The translations under genes and the position numbers were made by a program. Under the pieces are notes generated by a model. That model was not told the origin of the DNA and searched no databases. It saw only the letters and a list, made by a program, of their open reading frames with translations. From Streptomyces sp. WMMC500 (lineage in GTDB: Bacteria; Actinomycetota; Actinomycetes; Streptomycetales; Streptomycetaceae): a DNA stretch of 64,000 bases. How positions within the stretch are numbered: position 1 is the first letter of the stretch; every line of letters starts with the position of its first letter. Shown piece after piece: positions 1-7,762 of this stretch. Location: positions 7,914,001-7,978,000 of the forward strand of contig NZ_CP114905.1 of the NCBI RefSeq assembly GCF_027497195.1, read 5' to 3'.

Positions 1-128
1 TACGCCGCGCACTCCGCGAACCAGGCGCCGGGCTCCTCCGGCAGCCGGGGGAGCAGTACCCCGACGCGGACCGCCCGCCGGGCGGCGGCCGGGACGGCGC
101 CGGAGGGCGCGGGTGGAGATGGGCTCAT
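1..128 (-). CDS. unknown protein, N-terminal fragment cut by window edge
   Basis: Only 42 codons are inside the window. The ATG at 128-126 is preceded by a strong ribosome binding site (GGGGAGG, 6 nt before the ATG), so this is a real gene start. The peptide opens with a Pro/Ala-rich stretch and then a hydrophobic strand (RVGVLLPRLPEEPGAW), which would fit the first beta strand of an alpha/beta fold such as a luciferase-like monooxygenase. That family call is a guess from very little sequence; the rest of the gene lies outside the window. Confidence 0.55.
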   Translation of the reverse strand, partial: MSPSPPAPSGAVPAAARRAVRVGVLLPRLPEEPGAWFAECAA

Positions 129-228
129 CGCGGGCCTCCCCGAGTGGCTGACGAGGGCCATCGGGGGCATACCGTACGCCTCTACGTCGCGGAAGGCAGC
201 GGTTCGTACACCCACGGTTCATGATTTT

Positions 229-238
229 TGAAATTTCA
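229..238. promoter_or_regulatory. palindrome TGAAATTTCA, possible operator
   Basis: This is a perfect 10-bp palindrome in an AT-rich island of otherwise GC-rich DNA, about 100 bp upstream of the leftward gene starting at 128. A near-identical site (TGAAAATTTCA) lies at 1645-1655 between the XRE regulator and its divergent partner. The shared sequence suggests both may be bound by the same regulator, possibly the XRE protein encoded at 708-1568. This is inference from sequence only. Confidence 0.4.
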
Positions 239-284
239 TGTGCCGCGCCACCGCGCGGGGTTGGGCACCGGACCCGTGAACACC

Positions 285-319
285 GAGGGAGGGGACCCCC
301 CCGGGGTGTCCCCTCCCTC
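285..319 (-). terminator. strong hairpin downstream of DUF397 gene
   Basis: Arms 285-296 and 308-319 are perfectly complementary over 12 bp, with an inner CCCC/GGGG extension. It lies about 140 nt past the stop of the leftward XRE-DUF397 pair and could also shield the next leftward gene from read-through. There is no clear T-run. Confidence 0.5.
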
Positions 320-383
320 TCTGTACTCCCGGCCGGCGGCCCACGTCAGCGCATGCGGGCCACTCCCCCGTTCGCCGGGATGG

Positions 384-410
384 ACTCGCCGTCCGGTGCG
401 GACGGCGAGT
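384..410 (-). terminator. 12-bp hairpin just after DUF397 gene
   Basis: Arms 384-395 and 399-410 are perfect 12-bp complements with a 3-nt loop. The hairpin sits about 50 nt after the DUF397 stop codon and is the more likely first terminator of the XRE-DUF397 transcript. Confidence 0.6.
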
Positions 411-458
411 GGACCGGGCGGCGCCGCGGGCGGTGCGCGGGCACGGCGCCGGGCGCGG

Positions 459-707
459 TCACGCGGGGCTCCGCGAGAGCAGGAAGTCGGCTTCGCCCGC
501 CTTGGCGCCCTCGATGAACGCGTCCATCTCACCGGGGGTGTAGATCAGGGCGGGACCGTCGGGGTGGGCCGAGTGCCGGACCGCTATCCGGCCGTCCCGT
601 AGCTTCATGGCCTCGACGCAGTTGCCGCCGTTGCCGCCGCTCCACGGCTTGTGCCAGCCTTCGGTGCCGAGATCGGCGGCCGGCATGCCGTTGTAAATGC
701 GTTCCAT
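459..707 (-). CDS. DUF397 domain protein
   Basis: This small protein (82 aa) has the DUF397 layout: an N-terminal W-K/W-SGG segment (GWHKPWSGGNGGNCVEAM), then V/I-AVRHS and a C-terminal F segment. It directly follows the XRE/DUF5753 gene with no gap (TGA at 710-708, ATG at 707-705), so the two are translationally coupled. In Streptomyces such pairs occur in many copies, and the best-studied ones (the abaA, whiJ and bldB type families) influence development and antibiotic production. DUF397 proteins are thought to act together with the partner XRE protein. The biochemical role is not known. Confidence 0.9.
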   Translation of the reverse strand: MERIYNGMPAADLGTEGWHKPWSGGNGGNCVEAMKLRDGRIAVRHSAHPDGPALIYTPGEMDAFIEGAKAGEADFLLSRSPA

Positions 708-1568
708 TCACAGCTCCTTGCGGAAGTCCCGGAGGACGTCCTTCGTGCGTTGTGCCGTCGCCGCCTGGGCCGCCATGTGGTCCAGGGCGGCGAGGTGTGT
801 GGCCACCTCGTGCCGGCCGTCGAGGTAGACGGCGCCGGTGAGGTACTCGGTGTAGATCATGTCCGGCAGCTCCGGCATGGCGAACCGGAAGAGGACGAAG
901 GGGCTGTACGTGCCCGGGTGGTGTCCGGTGCGGAACTCCGCCATCTGGAACGTGACGTTGGGCAGCGAGGAGAGGTCGAGGAGCCGGTCGACCTGCGCGC
1001 GCATCACCGCGCCGCTGCCCACCGGGCGGCGCAGGACCGTTTCATCGACGATCGCCCAGAACCGCGGCGCGTGCTCGCGGGTGAGCAGTTCCTGGCGCTC
1101 CATGCGCAGCGCGACGTGCCGCTCGATCTCGGCGGGGCCGATCCGGCCGAGGGAGCCGACCTTCAGCACGTGCCGCGCGTAGTCCTCGGTCTGCAGCAGG
1201 CCGGGCACGAACTGCGGCTCGTACGACCTGATGAGCGACGCCGCGCCCTCCAGGCTCACGTACATGCTGAACCAGTCGGGCAGGATGTCGTGGAACCGCT
1301 GCCACCAGCCGGGCTCGTTCGCCTCCTCGGCCAGCGCGACGAAGGCGTCGACCTCCTCCTGGGCGATGCCGTACGCCTGCAGCAGCATCTGCACGTACGG
1401 GATCTTCAGCGCGACCTCGGCGGTCTCCATCCGGCGCACGGTGGCGGGGGCGACGCGCAGGGTCCGGGCAGCCTCCTCGCGCTTGAGCCCGGCCCGCTCG
1501 CGCAGCTCTTGGAGCCGCTTCCCGAGCACGACCTGCCCCACGGTCGGCGCGGACCGCGGTTCGCTCAC
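708..1568 (-). CDS. XRE-family regulator with DUF5753 domain
   Basis: A 286-aa protein starting at GTG 1568-1566, chosen because GGGAGG stands 6 nt upstream; a longer in-frame extension would lack a binding site. Residues about 10-65 form a helix-turn-helix (GKRLQELRERAGLKREEAA, then VAPATVRRMETAE). The remainder matches DUF5753, the putative ligand/partner-binding domain of this actinobacterial family (WWQRF...YVSLEGAA...YEPQFVPGLLQTEDYA). It is coupled to the DUF397 gene behind it and diverges from an anti-sigma-factor-like ATPase gene. This triad (XRE, DUF397, ATPase) is a recurrent Streptomyces arrangement. The palindrome at 1645-1655 in the shared promoter is the likely operator. Confidence 0.9.
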   Translation of the reverse strand: MSEPRSAPTVGQVVLGKRLQELRERAGLKREEAARTLRVAPATVRRMETAEVALKIPYVQMLLQAYGIAQEEVDAFVALAEEANEPGWWQRFHDILPDWFSMYVSLEGAASLIRSYEPQFVPGLLQTEDYARHVLKVGSLGRIGPAEIERHVALRMERQELLTREHAPRFWAIVDETVLRRPVGSGAVMRAQVDRLLDLSSLPNVTFQMAEFRTGHHPGTYSPFVLFRFAMPELPDMIYTEYLTGAVYLDGRHEVATHLAALDHMAAQAATAQRTKDVLRDFRKEL

Positions 1569-1644
1569 GCCATACCTCCCTGTCGGACTGCCGCAAGCAG
1601 TGTGCCACGCCCGGGCCTCGGCGGACACAGTGCAACGGAAACTC

Positions 1645-1655
1645 TGAAAATTTCA
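1645..1655. promoter_or_regulatory. inverted repeat TGAAAATTTCA in divergent promoter
   Basis: This is an AT-rich 11-nt near-palindrome; it extends to a 17-nt imperfect palindrome (1641-1657, one mismatched pair around a central base). It lies 77 bp upstream of the XRE start and just before the rightward -35 element at 1665. The position suits an operator that represses or activates both divergent transcripts. The related perfect palindrome at 229-238 is the only other copy noticed. Confidence 0.5.
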
Positions 1656-1664
1656 CAGTGAGGG

Positions 1665-1693
1665 TTGCCAAGTGACAACGGCGGGGCCATAGT
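1665..1693 (+). promoter_or_regulatory. housekeeping-type promoter of leaderless ATPase gene
   Basis: A TTGCCA (1665-1670) and CATAGT (1688-1693) pair is separated by exactly 17 nt. The expected transcription start is near 1700-1701, which is the GTG start codon of the ATPase gene. This promoter therefore argues for a leaderless mRNA and against an in-frame TTG start at 1665, which would fall inside the -35 box. Confidence 0.65.
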
Positions 1694-1700
1694 TTGGGCT

Positions 1701-2270
1701 GTGAGCCAGTCCACACAGCCGTATCGCTCGGGGGTCGTGACACAGGGCCCCGGCTTGCCGGGATCCCGTTCGGGGGTCGATGCGGCGCGGTGCGGTTTCG
1801 AGGTGCCGGGCCGCGCGGAGGCCGTCACGGTCGCCCGCCGGCTCGCCCGCGAGCAACTGCACCGCTGGGGGGTGGAGGACGAGGTGGGCGACAGCGCCAC
1901 CCTCGTCCTCTCGGAACTGGTGACCAACGCACTGCTGCATACGGGGAGTCGGCGCATAGGGTGCGAGCTGCGCTGCAGCGCCGACCGCCTGCGGCTGGCC
2001 GTCACCGATCAGGGTGCCGAGCCGGGCCGCCTGCGGGTGCAGCGGTCGGCCGCGGACGAGCAGGGGCGGGGGCTGCTGCTCGTCACCGCGGTGAGCAGTA
2101 GCTGGGGGGCGTACGACGCCCGTCCCGGCCCGGGCCTGGTGGTCTGGGCGGAGCTGCTGCGTGAGGAGCCGGCGGCCGGGACGGCCGCCGGCCCGAGCGC
2201 TCCGGGCACCCGCGCGGCGGCCGGCCGGCCGGAGGCCGGTGGGCCCGCCGGCAGGCGGACCGCAGGATGA
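1701..2270 (+). CDS. ATP-binding protein, RsbW/anti-sigma-factor-like
   Basis: A 189-aa protein of the HATPase_c_2 family, the serine-kinase fold of anti-sigma factors. Visible motifs are the N box (LVLSELVTNALLHTG), the G1-type segment (AVTDQG) and the GRGLLLVTAVSSSWG segment. Residues after about 150 form a low-complexity Ala/Gly/Pro/Arg tail that is unlikely to be catalytic. It diverges from the XRE regulator and overlaps the next gene by 4 nt (ATGA), so the two are coupled. The start GTG has no ribosome binding site, but it sits at the predicted transcription start, so it is probably leaderless. Its partner sigma factor or antagonist cannot be named from this window. Confidence 0.85.
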   Translation: MSQSTQPYRSGVVTQGPGLPGSRSGVDAARCGFEVPGRAEAVTVARRLAREQLHRWGVEDEVGDSATLVLSELVTNALLHTGSRRIGCELRCSADRLRLAVTDQGAEPGRLRVQRSAADEQGRGLLLVTAVSSSWGAYDARPGPGLVVWAELLREEPAAGTAAGPSAPGTRAAAGRPEAGGPAGRRTAG

Positions 2271-2692
2271 TGCGCACCGAGCCCGGCGGCCGGCTCCGGC
2301 TGGCCGTGCCGGGCGCGGACACCGCGGCGCTCGGCGGTGACGCGGTGGGCGTGCCCGAGCGGATCGGGTACGACGTGATGGCGCGGCTGCCGCGCGTCGG
2401 CTGCGTCTTCGCCGACGGCAGCCGGTGGTGGTGGATCGTGCCGGCCGGCTCGGACCTCGGTCTGCACTGGCCGCGGAGCGTCGACTACGCGCCGGGCGCC
2501 GCCGTGCCGGGTCCGGCCGCCGGTTCCGGGGGAGCGGCGGCCGGACCCCGGCTGGTGCACCGGCCGGCGGACGGCGTTCCGTACACGCCGCCGATCCCGC
2601 TGTACCTGCTGGTCTGCCGGCGTACCGGCGTCGAGCCCGCCTGGTCCTGCGACGTCGCCCGGGCGGCAGCGGGCCGCAGCGACGCCGCCTGA
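2267..2692 (+). CDS. hypothetical protein, coupled to ATPase gene
   Basis: This 141-aa soluble protein is not a family I recognise. Its ATG overlaps the stop of the RsbW-like gene (ATGA) and is preceded by CAGG, so it is cotranslated. The conserved-looking core runs from about residue 28 to 70 (PERIGYDVMARLPRVGCVF, then a Trp-rich SRWWWIVPAGSD), followed by a disordered Gly/Ala/Pro linker and a hydrophobic PPIPLYLLVCRR segment. It may be an accessory of the anti-sigma system. A second ATG three bases downstream is an equally possible start. Confidence 0.7.
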   Translation: MMRTEPGGRLRLAVPGADTAALGGDAVGVPERIGYDVMARLPRVGCVFADGSRWWWIVPAGSDLGLHWPRSVDYAPGAAVPGPAAGSGGAAAGPRLVHRPADGVPYTPPIPLYLLVCRRTGVEPAWSCDVARAAAGRSDAA

Positions 2693-2713
2693 GCACCCGC
2701 GGCGGACCGGTCG

Positions 2714-2753
2714 GCGGGCACCTCCTCGTTTCGGTTGCGGGGGAGGTGCCCGC
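2714..2753 (+). terminator. terminator hairpin after ATPase operon
   Basis: Perfect 12-bp arms at 2714-2725 and 2742-2753 enclose a 16-nt loop. It starts 21 nt after the stop at 2692, between convergent genes. Confidence 0.65.
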
Positions 2754-2783
2754 GGCCGGCCCGGCGCGGGCACGGCACCGCGC

Positions 2784-2815
2784 GGCCCGCGCCGCCGGTG
2801 GCGGCGGCGCGGGCC
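2784..2815 (-). terminator. terminator hairpin for leftward isomerase-like gene
   Basis: Perfect 13-bp arms at 2784-2796 and 2803-2815 have a 6-nt loop. It lies 37 nt beyond the stop at 2853 of the leftward gene and forms a back-to-back pair with the hairpin at 2714-2753. Confidence 0.6.
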
Positions 2816-2852
2816 CGCCCGCCGGCGCCCTTCCCGCGGGCGCCGACGGGGG

Positions 2853-3830
2853 TCAGCAGCCCCGGCGGCGCAGCGCGACCATCGCGTCGTAGCTCGTCTC
2901 GGCCGCCCAGATCGAGCCCTGCGGCTCCTGCGGGCCGCGGTCCTGCTCCCAGAAGTACAGCGGCAGCCCCGGCGCCCGCAGTCCGCTGAAGAAGCGGCGG
3001 AAGTCCAGCTCGCCCTGGCCGAAGACCACGTCGCGGTACTGGTTCGTCAGCGCCGGGTCCCGCACGCCGTCCTTGACGTGGAAGGCGATGTAGCGCTGCG
3101 GGGCGGCGTTGACGTAGTCCAGCGGGTCGAACTCGCCGAGCTGGTCGCGGAAACGGAGCGAGGCGCCGAACGCCCACAGGATGTCCAGCTCCAGGAAGAC
3201 GTACCGCGGGTCGGTGCCGGCGAGGAACAGGTCGTGGCGCCGCTCGCCGGGCCGGTCGGAGACCGGGCCGAACTCGTTGGTGTGGTTGTGCTGGTAGACC
3301 TTCAGGCCGTAGCCGCGGGCCACCTCGCCGGACTCGTTGAAGCGGTCGGCGCCGGCCTGGATCTCCGCGGCCGTACCGCCGGGGAAGTCGCTGGCGGTGC
3401 CGACGTACCTCATCCCGAGCGTGGCGGCGTTCTCGAACTCCTGCTCGCGGGTGTCCGCGTTGAGCAGCGCGTCGAGCCCGAGGTGGGCGCCGCCGGCGCG
3501 CAGGCCGTTGTCGTCGAGCAGCTTGCGCAGCCTGGGGACGGTCATGTCCGGCTCGGCCGGCGAGGTGTAGCCGGCGAACTCGATGTGCTTGTAGCCGATC
3601 TCGGCCAGCTCCGCCAGCACCGGCGTGAAGCCGCGCTGCTGGATCTGGTCGCGGACGCTGTAGAGCTGCAGGCCGATGCGGCCCCGGGGGATCAGGCCGC
3701 CGCGGCCGTGGCCGCGGGCGGCGGCGGGGGCCGCGAGGGCCGCGGCACCCGCGGCGACGGCGGCGGTGCCGGCCGCCGTACCGGCGGCGGCCCGGAGGAA
3801 TCCACGGCGGTGCAGGCTGGGCTTGCTCAT
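2853..3830 (-). CDS. secreted sugar phosphate isomerase/epimerase-like protein
   Basis: A 325-aa protein with a Tat signal (RRGFLRAAAG near residue 9, then an Ala-rich hydrophobic region ending at AAARG). The mature part is an AP-endonuclease-2/xylose-isomerase-like TIM barrel: GLQLYSVRDQI, HIEFAGY, AHLGL, YQHNHTNEF, FLELDILWA, IAFHVKDG. Metal ligands expected in this fold (Glu, Asp, His) are visible in the HNH, ELD and HVKDG segments. The start at 3830 has GGGAGAG 7 nt upstream. It lies 94 nt behind the sugar dehydrogenase gene on the same strand, a pairing common in Streptomyces and thought to concern extracellular sugar oxidation or keto-sugar turnover. The exact substrate is unknown. Confidence 0.85.
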   Translation of the reverse strand: MSKPSLHRRGFLRAAAGTAAGTAAVAAGAAALAAPAAARGHGRGGLIPRGRIGLQLYSVRDQIQQRGFTPVLAELAEIGYKHIEFAGYTSPAEPDMTVPRLRKLLDDNGLRAGGAHLGLDALLNADTREQEFENAATLGMRYVGTASDFPGGTAAEIQAGADRFNESGEVARGYGLKVYQHNHTNEFGPVSDRPGERRHDLFLAGTDPRYVFLELDILWAFGASLRFRDQLGEFDPLDYVNAAPQRYIAFHVKDGVRDPALTNQYRDVVFGQGELDFRRFFSGLRAPGLPLYFWEQDRGPQEPQGSIWAAETSYDAMVALRRRGC

Positions 3831-3924
3831 GTCGTGTCTCTCCCGCGAGGTGTGGGTGTGGACGGGGTGGGATACCGCGGGAGCGGCGTACGCGCGCACG
3901 CCGCTCCCGCGCCGTGTCGGAGGG

Positions 3925-6024
3925 TCAGGGGACGACCTTCATGACGGCCCGGTCGCTGCCGGTGTGTCCGCTGGGATCGGTGTACTCGGCCACGAACACG
4001 CCGGTGATGTTCCCGTGCGACGGGTCGTGGCCGGAGATGGGCTCGGTCTGGATCGTGCCGGTGCAGCCCGCGGTGGTGCTCTGCGGGTGCCCGTGCGAGT
4101 CGTGGCCGACGATGTAGTGCACGACGACGCCGGCGCAGTCCACCTCGGCCTCGTCGCTCACCGTGACCTCGAACTCCACCGCGTCGCCGAAGTGGAACTC
4201 CTGGTCGTCGACCGGCTTGACCAGCGTCACCTCGGGCGCCTGGTCGCCGACGCTGACGTCCACGTCCATCGCCGCGAACCTGCCGCGGCTGTCGGTGACC
4301 CGGAGGGTCGCCTTGTACGTGCCGTCCTCCTCGTACGTGTGCGAGGGGTCGGCGGCGGTGGAGTCGGTCCTGCCGTCGCCGTCGAAGTCCCAGGCGTAGC
4401 GCACCCGGTCGCCGTCGGGGTCGGCCGTCCCGGCGCTGGAGAACTCGACGGTCAGCGGCGCCAGGCCCTTGACCGGCTCGGCCGCCAGCTTGACGTCCGG
4501 GGCGTGGTTGCCGGTCCTGCCGATGTAGTCGATGCGGGAGAGCTGCGCGTCCGGGTTCTCCGAGAAGTACCCGTCGCCGTACTCCAGCACGTAGAGCGCG
4601 CCGTCCGGGCCGAACTCCAGGTCCATCGGGTTGTCGACGGGCGGCTTGGCGAGCGTCTGGACGACGGGCCGCACATCCGTGACCGCGCCGGAGCGGTCGA
4701 GGCGGAACTCCTTGATGTAGTCGCGGCCCCACTCGGCGAACAGCGGTGCCCCGTCGTAGTACCGCGGCCAGGCGACGTCGTGGTTGCGCAGCGTGGTCAG
4801 CCAGTCGTGGTCGTACGCGGGGCCGGCCATCGGGGCGATGCCCCCGGTGCCCAGGCCCGGGAACTCCGCGGACGCGCCGTAGGAGTACCAGACCTCCGGC
4901 TGCTCCACGGTGGGCAGCTCGGTGCGGCCGGTGTTGTGCGGCGAGGTGTTCACCGGCTTCTCGCAGTCGAACTGCTCGCCGGAGGCTTCGGTGGCGAAGT
5001 CGTAGTCGGTGTAGGGCATCTCGGCCGTCGCGCAGTACGGCCAGCCGTAGTTGCCGGGCTCGTCGAGCACCAGCCACTTGCCCTGCCCGGCCGGGCCGCG
5101 GGCGTCGCTGGCCTCGCGGGCGTCGGGGGAGTAGTCGGCGACGTAGAGCTCGTCGGTCTCGGGGTCGATCTCCGCCCGGAACGGGTTGCGCAGCCCCATG
5201 GCGAAGATCTCGGGGCGGGTCTTGGCCGTGCCGGGGCGGAAGAGGTTGCCCCGGGGGATGGAGTACGAGCCGTCGCCGCGGACCTTGATCCTCAGTACCT
5301 TGCCGCGCAGGTCGTCGGTGTTGGCCGAGGTGCGCTGCGCGTCGAAGGCCGGGTGGCGGCCGTCCCGTTCGTCGATCGGCGCGTAGCCGTCCGACTCGAA
5401 CGGGTTGGTGTCGTCACCCGTGGTCAGGTAGAGGTTGCCCTTCGAGTCGAAGACGATGTCACCGCCGACGTGGCAGCAGATGCCGCGGTCGACCGGGACC
5501 TGGAGGATCTTCTGCTCGGTGGCGAGGTCGAGGGTGTCGCCCTTGAGCTTGTACCGGGACAACTGCAGGTGGCCCTTGTAGGCGTCCCACTCCTCCTCGG
5601 TGCCCTCGAAGGGCGCGTCGCCCTCGTTGGCGGGGGTGAGCGGGTCGTCGACCGGGGTGTCCAGCGGCGGGGAGTAGTAGAGGTAGACCCACTGGTTCTT
5701 GCGGAAGTCCGGGTCGACGGCGACGTTCTGCAGGCCCTCCTCGTCGTGCTGGTACACGTCGAGTTCGGCGGCCAGCTTGTTCACGCCGGTGTCCGGGTCG
5801 TTGAGCCACACCTTGCCGGCGCGGGTCACGTGCAGGACCCGCTTGTCGGGCAGGACGGCGAGGTCGAGCGGCTCGCCCGGGCGGTCGTTGAGCGTGATCT
5901 TCTCGAAGGCGGAATCCGGTGGCGGCTCCCCGGCGGCGTCCGGCGCCGCCGCGGTCGCGCCGGGCGCGACCAGCAGCGCGGCGCTGACCGCGCCGGCGGC
6001 GAACAGGGCCAGTCTTCGTAGCAT
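3925..6024 (-). CDS. secreted sugar dehydrogenase (PQQ/GSDH family) with PKD domain
   Basis: A 699-aa exported protein. The Sec signal is MLRRLALFAAGAVSAALLV, with no lipobox Cys. Residues about 40-490 form the six-bladed beta-propeller of the PQQ-dependent glucose/sorbosone dehydrogenase family (LAVLPDKRVLHVTRAGKVW, GLQNVAVDPDF, CCHVGGDIVFD, RGKVLRIK, FAMGLRNPF, PMDLEFGPDGALYVLEYG). A PKD domain follows (about 530-620; YAWDFDGDGRTDS) and then a last Ig-like domain. The start at 6024 has GGGAGGGG directly upstream; an in-frame extension to 6135 lacks one. PQQ synthesis genes are not in this window. The protein probably oxidises a sugar or polysaccharide end outside the cell; many homologues are uncharacterised. 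Confidence 0.85.
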   Translation of the reverse strand: MLRRLALFAAGAVSAALLVAPGATAAAPDAAGEPPPDSAFEKITLNDRPGEPLDLAVLPDKRVLHVTRAGKVWLNDPDTGVNKLAAELDVYQHDEEGLQNVAVDPDFRKNQWVYLYYSPPLDTPVDDPLTPANEGDAPFEGTEEEWDAYKGHLQLSRYKLKGDTLDLATEQKILQVPVDRGICCHVGGDIVFDSKGNLYLTTGDDTNPFESDGYAPIDERDGRHPAFDAQRTSANTDDLRGKVLRIKVRGDGSYSIPRGNLFRPGTAKTRPEIFAMGLRNPFRAEIDPETDELYVADYSPDAREASDARGPAGQGKWLVLDEPGNYGWPYCATAEMPYTDYDFATEASGEQFDCEKPVNTSPHNTGRTELPTVEQPEVWYSYGASAEFPGLGTGGIAPMAGPAYDHDWLTTLRNHDVAWPRYYDGAPLFAEWGRDYIKEFRLDRSGAVTDVRPVVQTLAKPPVDNPMDLEFGPDGALYVLEYGDGYFSENPDAQLSRIDYIGRTGNHAPDVKLAAEPVKGLAPLTVEFSSAGTADPDGDRVRYAWDFDGDGRTDSTAADPSHTYEEDGTYKATLRVTDSRGRFAAMDVDVSVGDQAPEVTLVKPVDDQEFHFGDAVEFEVTVSDEAEVDCAGVVVHYIVGHDSHGHPQSTTAGCTGTIQTEPISGHDPSHGNITGVFVAEYTDPSGHTGSDRAVMKVVP

Positions 6025-6179
6025 TTCCCCTCCCAGGGGCTCGGACGACAAGGCGGCTGGACACGCTCCTGGGTGGTCGGCCCGTTCGCGCCGTCCTTGA
6101 TCGGCCCGCGCGCTGCGGCTCGTGCGCGGCTTCACTCCCCCCGCCGTCCACCTCCCGATATGTGACGGCGGCCGGTTGG

Positions 6180-6208
6180 AGATTAGACCTCTTCCGACGC
6201 AACGCCAA
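6180..6208 (-). promoter_or_regulatory. candidate promoter of sugar dehydrogenase operon
   Basis: On the minus strand TTGGCG (6208-6203) and TAATCT (6185-6180) are separated by 17 nt. This is a good housekeeping-type promoter about 150 nt upstream of the dehydrogenase start, in an AT-richer stretch (6160-6250). Confidence 0.5.
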
Positions 6209-6276
6209 TGCCTACGACCAGAATTGACGCGACTTTGTCTTGGAAAAGAGCAAACTAGGGGATGGTCACGGACGGT

Positions 6277-7362
6277 TCAGCCCAGGGACGTGCCGCCGGC
6301 GGGCACGTCCGCCGCCTCGCGCTGCCGCGGCAGCAGGACGGGCGCTTCCTGGTGGTGCAGGACGACGTTGCGCACGGGGTGGGCGATCTCGATGCCCTCC
6401 TCCCGGTAGCGCAGTTGCAGCCGCTTGATGAACTCGTGCTTGATACGGAACTGGTCGCTGAACTCCACCGCGCGCAGCACCACCGAGAAGCCGGCGCGCG
6501 AGTCGCCGAACGTGTGGAAGCGGACCACCGGGTCGTACTCCGGCACGCCGCCCTCGACGGCCGCCATCACCTCGCGCGCCACCTCCACCGTGACCCGCTC
6601 GACGAGGTCGAGGTCGCTGGAGAGCGCGACACCGGCCTGCACGACGATGGACAACTCCTGCTCCGGGCGGTGGTAGTTCGTCATGATGGTGCTGGCGAGC
6701 TTGTCGTTGGGGATGACGACGAGGTTGTCCGACTGGGTGCGGATCACGGTGTTGCGCCAGTTGATGTCGGTGACGTAGCCCTCCTCCGCGCTGCTGAGCC
6801 GGATGTAGTCCCCGACCTGCACCGTCTTGGACGCCAGGATGTGCACCCCGGCGAAGAGGTTGGCGAGCGTGTCCTGCAGGGCCAGCGCCACCGCGAGACC
6901 GCCGACGCCGAGCGCGGTGAGCAGCGGCGCGATCGAGATGCCCAGCGTCTCCAGCAGGATCAGCAGCCCGATCGCCAGCACCGCGATGCGGGTGATGTTC
7001 ACCAGGATCGTGGCCGAGCCCACGCCCTGCGAGCGGACGCCCATGAGCTGCGCGACCACCCGGGCCGCCGCGACGGTGACCGTCAGGATGAGGACGGCCA
7101 CGACGATCTGCTCCACCGTGTGCTCGACCGGCCGCTTCAGCGGCAGCGCGGCGGCGGCGATCGAGACGCCGCCGGCCAGCGCGCCCCAGGGGACCATCGT
7201 GCGCAGCGCGCCGACGAGGATGTCGTCGCCGGCCCAGCTCGTCCGCGTCGCGCCCTTGCTCAGCCAGCCCAGCAGCACGCGCAGCAGCACCCCGGCGCCG
7301 ATGCCGCCGAGGATCGCGGAGCCGGCGACGACCAGATCGTGCAGAGTGAGGGCTCGGTTCAC
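6277..7362 (-). CDS. MscS-type mechanosensitive ion channel
   Basis: A 361-aa membrane protein. About four to five hydrophobic helices occupy residues 8-170. The pore-lining helix is recognisable by its Ala/Gly pattern (LLTALGVGGLAVALALQDTLANLFAG), followed by the beta domain (VGDYIRLSSAEEGYVTDINWRNTVIRT and NLVVIPNDKLAST) and the C-terminal alpha/beta domain. It releases solutes under hypo-osmotic shock. The GTG start at 7362 was chosen because it is just before the first transmembrane helix; the upstream AGG is only a weak binding site. The long in-frame extension upstream has no membrane or channel features. Confidence 0.9.
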   Translation of the reverse strand: MNRALTLHDLVVAGSAILGGIGAGVLLRVLLGWLSKGATRTSWAGDDILVGALRTMVPWGALAGGVSIAAAALPLKRPVEHTVEQIVVAVLILTVTVAAARVVAQLMGVRSQGVGSATILVNITRIAVLAIGLLILLETLGISIAPLLTALGVGGLAVALALQDTLANLFAGVHILASKTVQVGDYIRLSSAEEGYVTDINWRNTVIRTQSDNLVVIPNDKLASTIMTNYHRPEQELSIVVQAGVALSSDLDLVERVTVEVAREVMAAVEGGVPEYDPVVRFHTFGDSRAGFSVVLRAVEFSDQFRIKHEFIKRLQLRYREEGIEIAHPVRNVVLHHQEAPVLLPRQREAADVPAGGTSLG

Positions 7363-7762
7363 CGTGATACCTGTCTTCGTTCGGGAACGGGGTACGCCCG
7401 GACGCGTGTGCGAGCGGGCGCGCCCGCCATCCTGCCGTATCCGGCGGGGGAGTCGGTCCCGCGGCCGGGGTACCGGACGGTCCGGTCCCCGAGGCGGCCG
7501 GCGGCGGAGCGGAGGCGGAAGTTCAGGGTCAGCCCTGAGGTGTGCCTCGTGCCGCGCGGCTACGGTGGACGCACCGGCTCCGCTCCGCGGCGGGCGCGTG
7601 GGGATGCACGGGGGACGACGGGGGCGCGCGTGGGGAATCGCCGCGGAGCGGCGGCCGGCACCGCTTTCCCGGCGCGGCGCACCGACGCCCGCGTGACCGG
7701 CGGCGCGCGCCGCCGGTCCGGGGCTGCCGCCGCGGGGGTGCGGCCTGCCCCGCCGGGGGAGT
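7363..7762. other. intergenic region, no gene seen
   Basis: This 400-bp stretch separates two leftward genes and should contain the MscS promoter plus the end of the two-component transcript. Apart from the long palindrome at 7696-7717 and a small TCAGGG/CCCTGA inverted repeat near 7520-7540, I see no coding or RNA feature. Confidence 0.5.
7696..7717 (-). terminator. 22-bp perfect palindrome after response regulator gene
   Basis: The whole 22-nt sequence is self-complementary and can fold as a 9-bp stem with a 4-nt loop. It lies 46 nt downstream of the response regulator stop at 7763. There is no T-run, as is usual for Streptomyces terminators. Confidence 0.55.

Larger units (their letters stand above)
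129..458. other. intergenic region with palindrome and two hairpins
   Basis: No coding region is supported here. The stretch holds the upstream region of the leftward gene that starts at 128, a 10-bp perfect palindrome at 229-238, and two strong hairpins (285-319 and 384-410) that lie downstream of the leftward DUF397 gene. Short open frames in this stretch lack ribosome binding sites and family features. Confidence 0.6.

Noticed and set aside
3676..6021. Long open frames antisense to real genes (also for example 15156-18299 +, 25103-27793 -, 27845-31426 -, 36627-38771 -)
   Set aside because: High G+C content removes stop codons in several frames. These frames have no family motifs, no binding sites and Arg/Ala/Gly/Pro-biased composition, while the opposite strand carries clear enzymes.
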